A stretch of 64,000 nt of DNA, from contig NZ_CP085345.1 of NCBI RefSeq assembly GCF_020618415.1, positions 62,001 through 126,000 of the forward strand, in the 5' to 3' direction. A model generated the notes under the pieces. That model was given only the letters and a program-made list of their open reading frames with translations, ran no database searches and was not told the origin of the DNA. The DNA comes from Cupriavidus sp. MP-37. GTDB taxonomy: Bacteria; Pseudomonadota; Gammaproteobacteria; Burkholderiales; Burkholderiaceae. Both the position numbers and the translations under genes were made by a program. Numbering within the stretch: the stretch's first letter is position 1; the number at the start of each line of letters is the position of its first letter. Shown piece after piece: positions 52,300-60,081 of this stretch.

Positions 52300-52982
52300 A
52301 ACATCGTGACGACGAATACCTGCGCAGGCGCCCCGACCACCAGTACGGCAGCAACGACCAGGGCTACAGCGGCATTCCCGCGCAGGCGCGCAACCGCAGG
52401 CAGCGCAACCTGACCGCGGGCCGCTACGGCAATACCGCCGAGCGCCTGCCGCGCGATGCGTCCCACCCGTTCGAAACCGAGGAGGAAGGCTGGTACGGCA
52501 GGGTGGTGGAATCCTGGCGCTGGGGCCCCGCGACGGAGCCCTGGGACGAGGCCCGCTATGAAGATGAATGGTCGCGGCGCCGCGCGCCGTATCGAGAAGA
52601 GCGCTGGGAGGACCGGCGCGACTGGTATGGCGGGCCTGCGGGCGGGCCTTATGGCACCTCCTATGGCACCTCGGGCGGCTACGGCGCGGAGGACTGGGAT
52701 ACGCCGGCGTACCGTGGCTACGGCCGGGGCGGTCCGAAGAACTACCGCCGCGGCGACGACCGCATCCACGATGAAGTCTGCGACCGGCTCGCGCATGCGC
52801 AGGAGCTCGACGTCAGCGAAGTCACGGTGCGGGTGCAGGATGGCCTGGTGACGCTGGAGGGGCACGTCGGCGATCGCCGCAGCAAGTACGACATCGAAGA
52901 GATTGCCGAGCGCGTGTTCGGCGTGCAGGACGTGATCAACCATATCCGGGTGCGGCCCTACGGCATCCTGGCGTCGGAATGA
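52296..52982 (+). CDS. BON-domain protein
   Basis: Protein of 228 aa with no signal peptide. The first about 150 residues are charged and rich in Arg, Gly, Tyr and Trp. A BON domain occupies about 150-220 (IHDEVCDRLAHAQELDVSEV, then GLVTLEGHVGDRRSKYDIEE). BON domains bind membranes or phospholipids and occur in osmotic-stress proteins such as OsmY. GGAGGA lies just before the ATG, which overlaps the previous stop as ATGA. Confidence 0.87.
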   Translation: MKHRDDEYLRRRPDHQYGSNDQGYSGIPAQARNRRQRNLTAGRYGNTAERLPRDASHPFETEEEGWYGRVVESWRWGPATEPWDEARYEDEWSRRRAPYREERWEDRRDWYGGPAGGPYGTSYGTSGGYGAEDWDTPAYRGYGRGGPKNYRRGDDRIHDEVCDRLAHAQELDVSEVTVRVQDGLVTLEGHVGDRRSKYDIEEIAERVFGVQDVINHIRVRPYGILASE

Positions 52983-52987
52983 CGGAA

Positions 52988-53010
52988 GGCGGCTCCGTAG
53001 CGGAGCCGCC
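52988..53010. other. Hairpin after the BON gene
   Basis: GGCGGCTCCG and CGGAGCCGCC pair perfectly around a TAG loop. No T run follows. It may protect the mRNA end or act with Rho. Confidence 0.5.
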
Positions 53011-53069
53011 GACTTGTGGTTCTGCAATGCCGTGCCATGGGCTAATGCCGTTCAGTTAGGGTTTGCCAG

Positions 53070-53483
53070 CTAACCCCGCCGGCTATCCCGCCCGGGATGC
53101 CGGGGCGGGTTCTCTTCGCGCTCGTCGGTGCGGTCGGCCTTGTCGACGGGAAGGTCGGAAGGCAGTGCCTCCGCTGCACGCACCACTTCGTCGGCGATCT
53201 CTTCCTCGGGCGTTTCCTCTTCCTCAGGGCTGTGCGCGTCTTCATCGCGCTGCTCGAGTTCGTTCTCGATATCGTCGGTTTCCTGGTCGAGGTCCGGGTC
53301 CAGCGTGCTGGGGATGTTGCCGGCCTCGCTGCGCGCCGCACCAGTGGCGGTATTCTGGCGCGAACGGCCTCGGCCCGAGGCGGCTTGCGCGCCTTCGCGC
53401 CGGCCACCCGCCAACGGGCTGCCCACGCGGTCGGTGCGGGTGCCGGCATGCCGGGTGGGGCCGGTACGTACGGTCTTGCTCAT
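53070..53483 (-). CDS. Very hydrophilic acidic protein, hypothetical
   Basis: Protein of 137 aa that would be largely disordered. The N-terminal part is basic (TRHAGTRTDR, GGRREGAQAASGRGR). The C-terminal half is strongly acidic (LDPDLDQETDDIENELEQRD, then EEEETPEEEIADEVV). No cysteine or hydrophobic core is seen. The start at 53483 is chosen because AGGAGG precedes it with four spare bases; a second ATG one codon upstream is too close. It resembles small hydrophilic stress proteins in character only. Confidence 0.6.
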   Translation of the reverse strand: MSKTVRTGPTRHAGTRTDRVGSPLAGGRREGAQAASGRGRSRQNTATGAARSEAGNIPSTLDPDLDQETDDIENELEQRDEDAHSPEEEETPEEEIADEVVRAAEALPSDLPVDKADRTDEREENPPRHPGRDSRRG

Positions 53484-53523
53484 CATGCCTCCTGTTCGGG
53501 TGGGTGCAAGGGGGTGCCGCGGT

Positions 53524-53754
53524 TCAGTAGTTCTCGACCGGCGGCTCGCTTTCCTCCGGCTTGCCGCCGGGGCGCCGGACCGAGGGCGGCTCGCCGTTCT
53601 CGTCGGGAATGTCGTGCTCGCGCTCGACATCGTGGCGCCGGTCGCGCCCCGGCTTGCCGCGCTCATGCTCGGTGTCCGGACCGCCCTTGTGCGGGTCGCG
53701 GGGCTCGCTGCGGCGGCGGGTGGTGTCGTGGTCGGGCTGGCGATGGGTGCTCAT
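53524..53754 (-). CDS. Small hydrophilic protein, hypothetical
   Basis: A 76-aa protein almost without hydrophobic residues, rich in Arg, Asp, Glu, Pro and His (PDHDTTRRRSEPRDPHKGGP at its start, VRRPGGKPEESEPPVENY at its end). A GGAG-like stretch precedes the ATG at 53754. It lies between two other minus-strand stress-type genes. It is likely disordered; no family is recognised. Confidence 0.55.
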   Translation of the reverse strand: MSTHRQPDHDTTRRRSEPRDPHKGGPDTEHERGKPGRDRRHDVEREHDIPDENGEPPSVRRPGGKPEESEPPVENY

Positions 53755-53800
53755 CACGTCTCCATCAAGGTTGGCATGGCGCTGCCGGCGGGAAGACAGG

Positions 53801-54172
53801 TCAGTCGGTGCCGGCGCGCAGTTCATCCGAGACCGCGCTGACGCCGCGCACGGAACGCGCCAGTTCCATGGCCATCGTACGCTGTTTGTCGTCGCGCACG
53901 GTGCCTTCGAGCCTGACCACGCCGTCGGTGGTCGAAACCCGGATCTTGCCCGGATCCAGCGTGCGCGCATTGGCCAGGCGCGCCTGGACCTCGGCCGTGA
54001 TGGCGCGGTCGCTGGCGGCAGCGGTGTCGCGCGGCGCCGCGGTGCGGCCAGTGGAAGACGGCGCCGCGGGCGCATCGGTCGCGGCGGCTGCGGCCGGCTG
54101 CGAGGCCGCCCCGGCCAGCACGGCCAGCGGCAGCGCCAGCGCGGCGATGCGGGAGCGGTAGCGTGCGGTCAT
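53801..54172 (-). CDS. Exported BON-domain (OsmY-like) protein
   Basis: Periplasmic protein of 123 aa. A Sec signal ends near SQPAAAAA (about 30). One BON domain follows (about 52-120: RAITAEVQARLANARTLDPG, STTDGVVRLEGTVRDDKQR, ELARSVRGVSAVSDEL), the OsmY layout. AGGAGG lies a few bases before the ATG. It is probably an envelope-stress protein. The gene is divergent from the hypothetical gene at 54642 across about 470 bp. Confidence 0.85.
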   Translation of the reverse strand: MTARYRSRIAALALPLAVLAGAASQPAAAAATDAPAAPSSTGRTAAPRDTAAASDRAITAEVQARLANARTLDPGKIRVSTTDGVVRLEGTVRDDKQRTMAMELARSVRGVSAVSDELRAGTD

Positions 54173-54641
54173 AGGGCCCTCCTGTCGATGCTGGCGGGCC
54201 TGCGGTTCGGCCCGCCCCTGCAGTTGGCCTGCAAGCTCCGTTCCCGCGCGGCCAAGCGCCCAGGCAAGGCCATGGGCGGGCACGCGCTGCGCCACGACGC
54301 GGCCTGTGCGCCATGCGGCGCTGCCGCCGGTGCGGCGTGTGGCCGCACGCGCCGTAGTTTTTACAGGCGCTGCAGAAACTGCATGGCGCGCGTGGCGGAC
54401 CCGGCGCAGTGCGCCGGAAGTCGTTGCGCGGGCTTTGGCGCGGCGCCTGGGCGCGCCGCTTGCGTTCCGTCCTGTGCTGGCGTGCGGTCCTGTCTATAGT
54501 GAAGGAAATGCTGGCAAAAACTGGCGTGCGGCAGGTGCCGGCGAGCACCCGCAACGCCGGCCTTCCCGCCGCGGCGCAGCGTGCGCCGTGTGCTGCCGGG
54601 CCCGACAGCGCGGGGGAGCGTATCGCCGTTGCGAGGAAGCT
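54173..54641. other. 469-bp divergent intergenic region
   Basis: GC-rich, no annotated gene. TATAGT (54495-54500) could be a -10 box, but no good -35 accompanies it. A 45-codon frame from 54508 to 54645, preceded by GAAGGAA, overlaps the ATG of the next gene as ATGA; its sequence is low in information and it is not claimed as a gene. Confidence 0.4.
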
Positions 54642-55208
54642 ATGAACCTAGCCAGCATTCTGTCCACCGTGGTCCTGGCCTCGTCGGTGTCGGTGTCGTC
54701 GGCACCGGTCGAGCGCCAGCTGCTTGCCATCACGCCTTCGGACTTCGCCCAGCGTTTCAACACCGTTGCGCAGGACACCGGTTCCGGCCTGGCGCTGCCC
54801 AGCTTCAAGGTCAAGCCGGGATGGCACCGCGCCGCGCCCAGTTCGGGGGTGTCGGTGCTGGTGCGCGCCAGCCGCGCCGGCTACGCCATCGATGAAGTGG
54901 TGGTGGTGTGCCGCGAGGTCGAACGCTGCTTCCTGACCATCTGCACCGCCGCGCTTGCCATCGACGACAGCGTCAATCCGATGCTGCTGCAGCGCTTTAT
55001 CGTGGCCCGCATCGCCACCGAGCTCGGCGAGGTCGGCCTGGTGATGTCGGGGCTCGCGTACATCGTGGTGACGCCCAAGGAAGACGACTACGTGGCCGTG
55101 GTGATCCGGCCCTACCTGCCGCAGGAGCGCAGCGCCTCGCCGACGCAGGCATCGCGCGGGCCCTTCGCGCCGGTGGTATTGCAGCCGACGGCGCCACCGC
55201 ACTCCTGA
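54642..55208 (+). CDS. Hypothetical exported protein
   Basis: Protein of 188 aa with a hydrophobic N-terminus (LASILSTVVLASSVSVSSAP, possible signal) and a central globular part with paired cysteines (VVVCREVERCFLTIC). A hydrophobic stretch (VGLVMSGLAYIVVTP) and a Pro-rich tail follow. Small hydrophobic and charged segments alternate. I recognise no family. GAGGAAG precedes the ATG. It lies next to the trehalose genes, which are transcribed towards it. Confidence 0.6.
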   Translation: MNLASILSTVVLASSVSVSSAPVERQLLAITPSDFAQRFNTVAQDTGSGLALPSFKVKPGWHRAAPSSGVSVLVRASRAGYAIDEVVVVCREVERCFLTICTAALAIDDSVNPMLLQRFIVARIATELGEVGLVMSGLAYIVVTPKEDDYVAVVIRPYLPQERSASPTQASRGPFAPVVLQPTAPPHS

Positions 55209-55218
55209 GCCTGAGGCG

Positions 55219-57888
55219 TCAGGGCTCGCGCAGCAGCAGCGCCACCGGCAGGCCGCCCAGCACTTCGCGCAGCCGCAGGCGCCCCATGGGGGCGTCGATG
55301 ACATGGCCGGTCAGGGCATCGGTCCAGCGGCTGGGTTGGGGCGCGCCGACGTTGAGCGTGGTGTCGCCCCAGGCCGCTTGCGGAATGCGCGGCATGGCGG
55401 GGTCGACGCGCGCGGCGGCAAGCCGGGTCACCACGGTGATGGCCTGGCGTCCGTCGGCAGTTCGGGCGAACGCCAGCACCTGCGGCACCAGCGCACCCTG
55501 CGCGGCCAGCATGCTGTACTGGCCGTCGGCGAACAGCGCCGCATGCGCGCGCCGCACCGCCAGCACCTGGCGCACCAGCTGCTGCTTGATGCGGCCGTCG
55601 CGCCAGTGCGCCAGCCAGTGGGCCCAGCCTGCGCTGCAGCTTAGCCGGGCCTGCAGCCGGGCGTAGTCGGGCGGGCGCCGGTTGTCGGGATCGACCAGGC
55701 TCAGGTCCCAGCCTTCGCAGCCCTGGTAGCGGTCCGGGATGCCGGGCGCGGTCAGTTGCACCAGCACCTGCGCCAGGCTGTTGACGGCCCCGGCCACGGC
55801 AATGCGTTGGGCGAACTGGCCGATCTGCGCCAGCACGCCGCCGGGCCCCCCCTCGGGCCCGCCGGCGGCGATGCCGCGCAGGAAGGCCTCGCACGCGGCT
55901 TCGTAGTCGAGGTCGGGGCAGGTCCAGTTGCCATGGCGCTTGGCTTCGCGGATGGCCTTGCGCTGCCACGCGCCAATGCGCTCCAGCAAAGGCTGCGCGG
56001 CGCCGGCATCGGCGGCAAGGCCGGGGTCCTCCATCGGCCAGGCGCCGACCAGGGTCTGGTACAGCATCAGCCGGTCGACGGGGTCGGGTGCCTGCAGCGG
56101 TGCCGCCCGCAGCGGTGCCGACGCGGCCTCCCACGCGGCCACGGCGTCGGCCCATGCATGCGGCATCTCGCTCAGCACCGCCAGGCGCATGCGCGCGTCC
56201 TCGCCGCGCTTGTGGTCGTGGGTGGCGGTGGCCAGCATGGCGTAGGGGCAGGCCAGCCGCCGCGCCGCCATGCGGGCGTGGAACTGTGCCGGCGGCAGCG
56301 CCAGCCGGGCCGGATCGCTGCCGACTTCATTGCGCGACAGCAGCCGGCCGTAGCGGTAGAAAGCGGTGTCTTCGCCGGCCTTGGCCGCGAGCGCCGGCAT
56401 CAGTTGCTGCAGCCGGCGGCGCAGCGCGCCGGTCTCGCTGTCCGCCGGCGCAGTGGTGCGCAGGCAGCCGCCGATAAAGGCAAGGGCAACCGCTTCGTCG
56501 GGCGCCAGGCCGGCGCGTGCGGTCTGCATGGCCTGGTCGAGCATGGCATCGTCGGCAAGGGCGGCGCCGGCATCGCGTTCGGCAGGGCTGGCATCGAAGT
56601 AGCTGCGATACACCGGCACCGCCGCCATCAGTGCCTCCAGCGCGCGCCGCAGCGCCGCCCGGGTCAGGTCGCGCGTGCCGGGCTCCTGCTCGGCGCAGTC
56701 GCGCAGGCACGCGGCGGCGCCTTCGAATTCCGTCACCAGGTGCCGCGTCAGCACCTGGCGCCGCGCGGCCTCGACCTGCGCGGCGAAGCTGCGCGCATCG
56801 CCGCTGACCCTCGTCCACAGCGCGTCCAGCGCCGCCTCGCCGTCGCCGTCGTGCAGCACCGCGGCGACCTCGTCCATGAAGTCGTAGCCGGTGGTGCCAT
56901 GCACCTGCCAGTCCGGCGCCAGGCGCTCGCGCGGGCCGAGGATCTTTTCCACCACCAGCCAGGGACGCTCCAGCCGCAGCGTTGGCGGACGCGCGGCGGC
57001 ATGGTGGTCCAGCTCGGCGCGCAGCCGGCGGCAGTAGCCGGCGGGATCGGCCAGGCCGTCGACATGATCCACGCGCACGCCGTCGATCCAGCCCTCGCGC
57101 AGCAGGCGCAACACCAGCGCATGGACGGCATCGAACACGCGCGGGTCTTCCTCGCGCACGCCGACCAGGTCGCTGATCTCGAAGAAGCGGCGCCAGTTCT
57201 GCGCGGCAGCCGCGGTGCGCCACCACGCCAGCCGGTAGTGCTGGCGTTCCAGCAAGGCATGGAGCCGGCCGCGGCCGTCGGTGCGCGTGGCGTCGTACCA
57301 GGCCGGGCCGGCGCGTTCGGCCTCGGCATCCACGCTGCCCGGCGCCAGCGGCAGCGTGTGGTCGAAATAGCGCAGATGGGCGGGAGCATCGTCGCCGGCG
57401 GGGACCCAGCGCAGTTCGCCGGCCACCACGGTATCCCAGTACGACTGGCCCAGGATCGGCAGCAGCACCTTGCCGTGCAGCGCCGCGTCGCGCGGGGTCC
57501 AGTCGATGTCGAAGGCGGCTGCGTGGGGGCTGCCGCGGCCGTGCGCCAGCACGTCGCGCCACCAGCGGTTGTGGGTGGGATCGGCCGCCATATGGTTGGG
57601 CACGATGTCGGCGATCAGGCCGAGGCCGGCGTCGCGGGCGCGCGCGGCCAGCGCTTTCAGTGCGGGCTCGCCGCCCAGCTCGGCGCGCACGGCGGTGAAA
57701 TCGGTGACGTCATAGCCATGGGTCGAGCCGGGCCGCGCCTCGCAGATCGGCGACAGGTAGAGGTGGCTGACGCCCAGCGCGGCGTAATAGCCAACCACGG
57801 CGGCGGCATCGGCAAAGGTGAAGCCCGGATGCAGCTGCAGCCGGGCGGTCGCGCGCGGCAAGGCCTGTGGCGCGCCGTCAGGCCTCAT
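55219..57888 (-). CDS. treY: Maltooligosyl trehalose synthase
   Basis: Intramolecular transglucosylase of 889 aa that turns the reducing end of a maltodextrin into a trehalosyl unit. The GH13 barrel opens TARLQLHPGFTFADAAAVVG and has SHLYLSPICEARPGSTHGYD. Catalytic-region motifs include DIVPNHMA (about 95), GVRVDHVDGLADP (about 275; nucleophile Asp), WLVVEKILGPRE (about 317; acid Glu) and TATHDHKRGEDAR (about 555). The ATG overlaps the treZ stop as ATGA, so treZ and treY are coupled. Length and order fit the TreY/TreZ pathway. Confidence 0.94.
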   Translation of the reverse strand: MRPDGAPQALPRATARLQLHPGFTFADAAAVVGYYAALGVSHLYLSPICEARPGSTHGYDVTDFTAVRAELGGEPALKALAARARDAGLGLIADIVPNHMAADPTHNRWWRDVLAHGRGSPHAAAFDIDWTPRDAALHGKVLLPILGQSYWDTVVAGELRWVPAGDDAPAHLRYFDHTLPLAPGSVDAEAERAGPAWYDATRTDGRGRLHALLERQHYRLAWWRTAAAAQNWRRFFEISDLVGVREEDPRVFDAVHALVLRLLREGWIDGVRVDHVDGLADPAGYCRRLRAELDHHAAARPPTLRLERPWLVVEKILGPRERLAPDWQVHGTTGYDFMDEVAAVLHDGDGEAALDALWTRVSGDARSFAAQVEAARRQVLTRHLVTEFEGAAACLRDCAEQEPGTRDLTRAALRRALEALMAAVPVYRSYFDASPAERDAGAALADDAMLDQAMQTARAGLAPDEAVALAFIGGCLRTTAPADSETGALRRRLQQLMPALAAKAGEDTAFYRYGRLLSRNEVGSDPARLALPPAQFHARMAARRLACPYAMLATATHDHKRGEDARMRLAVLSEMPHAWADAVAAWEAASAPLRAAPLQAPDPVDRLMLYQTLVGAWPMEDPGLAADAGAAQPLLERIGAWQRKAIREAKRHGNWTCPDLDYEAACEAFLRGIAAGGPEGGPGGVLAQIGQFAQRIAVAGAVNSLAQVLVQLTAPGIPDRYQGCEGWDLSLVDPDNRRPPDYARLQARLSCSAGWAHWLAHWRDGRIKQQLVRQVLAVRRAHAALFADGQYSMLAAQGALVPQVLAFARTADGRQAITVVTRLAAARVDPAMPRIPQAAWGDTTLNVGAPQPSRWTDALTGHVIDAPMGRLRLREVLGGLPVALLLREP

Positions 57889-59888
57889 CGCGCGCGGGCC
57901 GCGGCGGGCTCGCACACGGTGGCCACGCAGCAGCGCTGCGGCAGCAGCCCGGCCGACAGGGCGGCGGCCGCGCCGGTGCAGCTCTCATGCAGCGCGGTGC
58001 TGCGGTCGTGGCACGGCCGCGTGCACGGCACGGCCTCGTGGCCCAGGTTCAGCCACAGGCTCAGCTCTACGCCGTCCATCAGCCGCCAGCGTGCGCACAG
58101 CGCCGCCGGCCCCAGCACATCGACGCCGGCGCTCTGGCAGCCGGCGAGCCGGTGCAGCAGTTCGCGGCGCCGCACGGCAAGCAGCTCGCGGTAGTACGGC
58201 GTCCACTCGCCGTCATCGTCGAAGCACGGGCGCGAGGCGTCGAAGGTGGCCGGGTCATTGGGATCGGGGATCGCCGCCGCGCGCGCGTCGTCGCGGAACG
58301 CGGCGGTCGCGGCGAACTCGCGCCGGCGGCCGTCGCGCACGGCGCGGGCCAGCTCGGGCGGATGGCTGGTGAAATACAGGAACGGCTGCGCGGTGCCGGT
58401 TTCTTCGCCCATGAACACCAGCGGCACCTGTGGGCATAGCAGCTGCAAGGCGATGGCCGCGCGCAGCGCTTCGGCATCGGCCAGTTGCGTCAACCGCTCG
58501 CCGAAGGCGCGGTTGCCGGTCTGGTCGTGGTTCTGCAGGAAGCAGACAAAGGCCGTCGGCGGCAGGTGCGCGCTGGGCTGGCCGCGCCGCACGCCCTCCG
58601 CCACCGCGGGCAGCGCGGCGGAGCGGAACGCCGACCGTTCGCCCTGGTAGGCAAAGCCTTCGCCAAGCACGCGCACGAGGTGCCGCAGCGCCGGCACGCC
58701 GCGGCTGGCGGCCGCGCTGTCGCCATCGCCGCCATTGCCGGTTTCCGGGGCGGTGCGGTAGTCGCCGTAGTAGCCGTCCTCCTCGCCGGTCAGCAGCACG
58801 TGCAGCGCGTGGTGGGCATCGTCGTTCCACTGCGCATCGTAGCCCGCGGCCAGCAGCGCGGCATCGTTGTTGTCGTTCTCCAGCACCAGGTGCACATGGC
58901 GATGGGCGCCATCGCCGTCGGCCAGCGCGGCGCGCAATTCGCCCGGCAGCGCCGCCAGCCAGCCTTCGTCCTCGATCGCATGCACGGCGTCCAGGCGCAG
59001 GCCGTCGAAGCGGAACTGCTCGAGCCAGTAGCGCGCGTTCTCGGTAAAGAAGCGCCGCACCTGCGGCCGGCGGAAATCGATGGCAGGCCCCCAGGGGGTC
59101 TGGCGGTCGGCGCGGAAGAAGGCGCTGGCGTAGCGGTGCAGGTAGTTGCCTTCCGGGCCGAAATGGTTGTAGACCACGTCCAGCAGCACCATCATGCCCA
59201 ACTGGTGCGCGCGATCGACCAGTGCGCGCAGTTCGTCCGGGGTGCCGTAGCCGGACTCCGGCGCAAATGGCAACACGCCGTCATAGCCCCAGTTGCGCGT
59301 GCCGGGAAACTCGGCGACCGGCATCAGCTCGACCGCGGTGAAGCCCAGCGCCGCAAGCCGCGGCAGTTGCTGCGCGGCGCCCGCATAGCCGCCGCACAGG
59401 CCAACGTGCATTTCATAGATGATGGCTTCGTGCCAGGGGCGGCCGCGCCAGTCCGGGCAGGTCCACGCAAACGCGCTGGCGGCGTCGCGCGCCGGCACGA
59501 TGCTGGGGCCGTGGACGTCGTCGGCCTGCCAGCGCGAGGCCGGGTCCGGCACGGTGGTGCCGTCGTCGAGCCGGAACCAGTAGCGCGCGCCGGCGCAGCC
59601 CGCCACGATCGCCTCGAACCAGCCGTTGGGACCGCATGCCATCGGCACCGGGCCCAGCCCGGCGATCTCCACCCGCACCGCGTGGCCCTGCTCGGCCGCG
59701 TCGGGCGCCCACAGCCGGAAGCGCACGCGCCCGTCCGGCAGCCAGGCGGGCCCGAACAGGTAGTCCTGGGCAGGTTCGTCGTGCGCGGGGAAGGCGGATG
59801 CCGAAGGCGCGGCAAAGCAGTCGAACGGCGCCAGCCGCGGCCCGGCGGAGCGGGTGCCGGGGGCAAGGAGAAAGGGGTCGGCGTTCAA
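57885..59888 (-). CDS. treZ: Malto-oligosyltrehalose trehalohydrolase
   Basis: Enzyme of 667 aa that cuts trehalose from the TreY product. An N-terminal carbohydrate-binding beta-domain (about 40-130, FGPAWLPDGRVRFRLWAP) is followed by the GH13 barrel with LLDVVYNHFGPEGNYL (about 248), FDGLRLDAVHAIED (about 300, nucleophile Asp) and HLVLENDNND (about 335, acid Glu), then VCFLQNHDQTGNRAFGER. TTG is the start, because AGGAG sits 6 bases upstream and no ATG fits. Confidence 0.93.
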   Translation of the reverse strand: MNADPFLLAPGTRSAGPRLAPFDCFAAPSASAFPAHDEPAQDYLFGPAWLPDGRVRFRLWAPDAAEQGHAVRVEIAGLGPVPMACGPNGWFEAIVAGCAGARYWFRLDDGTTVPDPASRWQADDVHGPSIVPARDAASAFAWTCPDWRGRPWHEAIIYEMHVGLCGGYAGAAQQLPRLAALGFTAVELMPVAEFPGTRNWGYDGVLPFAPESGYGTPDELRALVDRAHQLGMMVLLDVVYNHFGPEGNYLHRYASAFFRADRQTPWGPAIDFRRPQVRRFFTENARYWLEQFRFDGLRLDAVHAIEDEGWLAALPGELRAALADGDGAHRHVHLVLENDNNDAALLAAGYDAQWNDDAHHALHVLLTGEEDGYYGDYRTAPETGNGGDGDSAAASRGVPALRHLVRVLGEGFAYQGERSAFRSAALPAVAEGVRRGQPSAHLPPTAFVCFLQNHDQTGNRAFGERLTQLADAEALRAAIALQLLCPQVPLVFMGEETGTAQPFLYFTSHPPELARAVRDGRRREFAATAAFRDDARAAAIPDPNDPATFDASRPCFDDDGEWTPYYRELLAVRRRELLHRLAGCQSAGVDVLGPAALCARWRLMDGVELSLWLNLGHEAVPCTRPCHDRSTALHESCTGAAAALSAGLLPQRCCVATVCEPAAARAR

Positions 59889-60081
59889 ATTCGGCTCCTG
59901 CCTGCTTGGGAAAGTAGACGTCCTTGCGCAATGCGAACTCCATGCCAGCAGAACGGCGCTTTCGCGGCGCCACCGGCGTGCCCGCGGCGCGGTGCGGGGC
60001 GGGCTTTGTTACCTGTGGCATTGTAGAAACTACCCTGCGCTTTGCCCCACCCGCCGGCGACGCGCGCAAGCGCTGCGCGCC

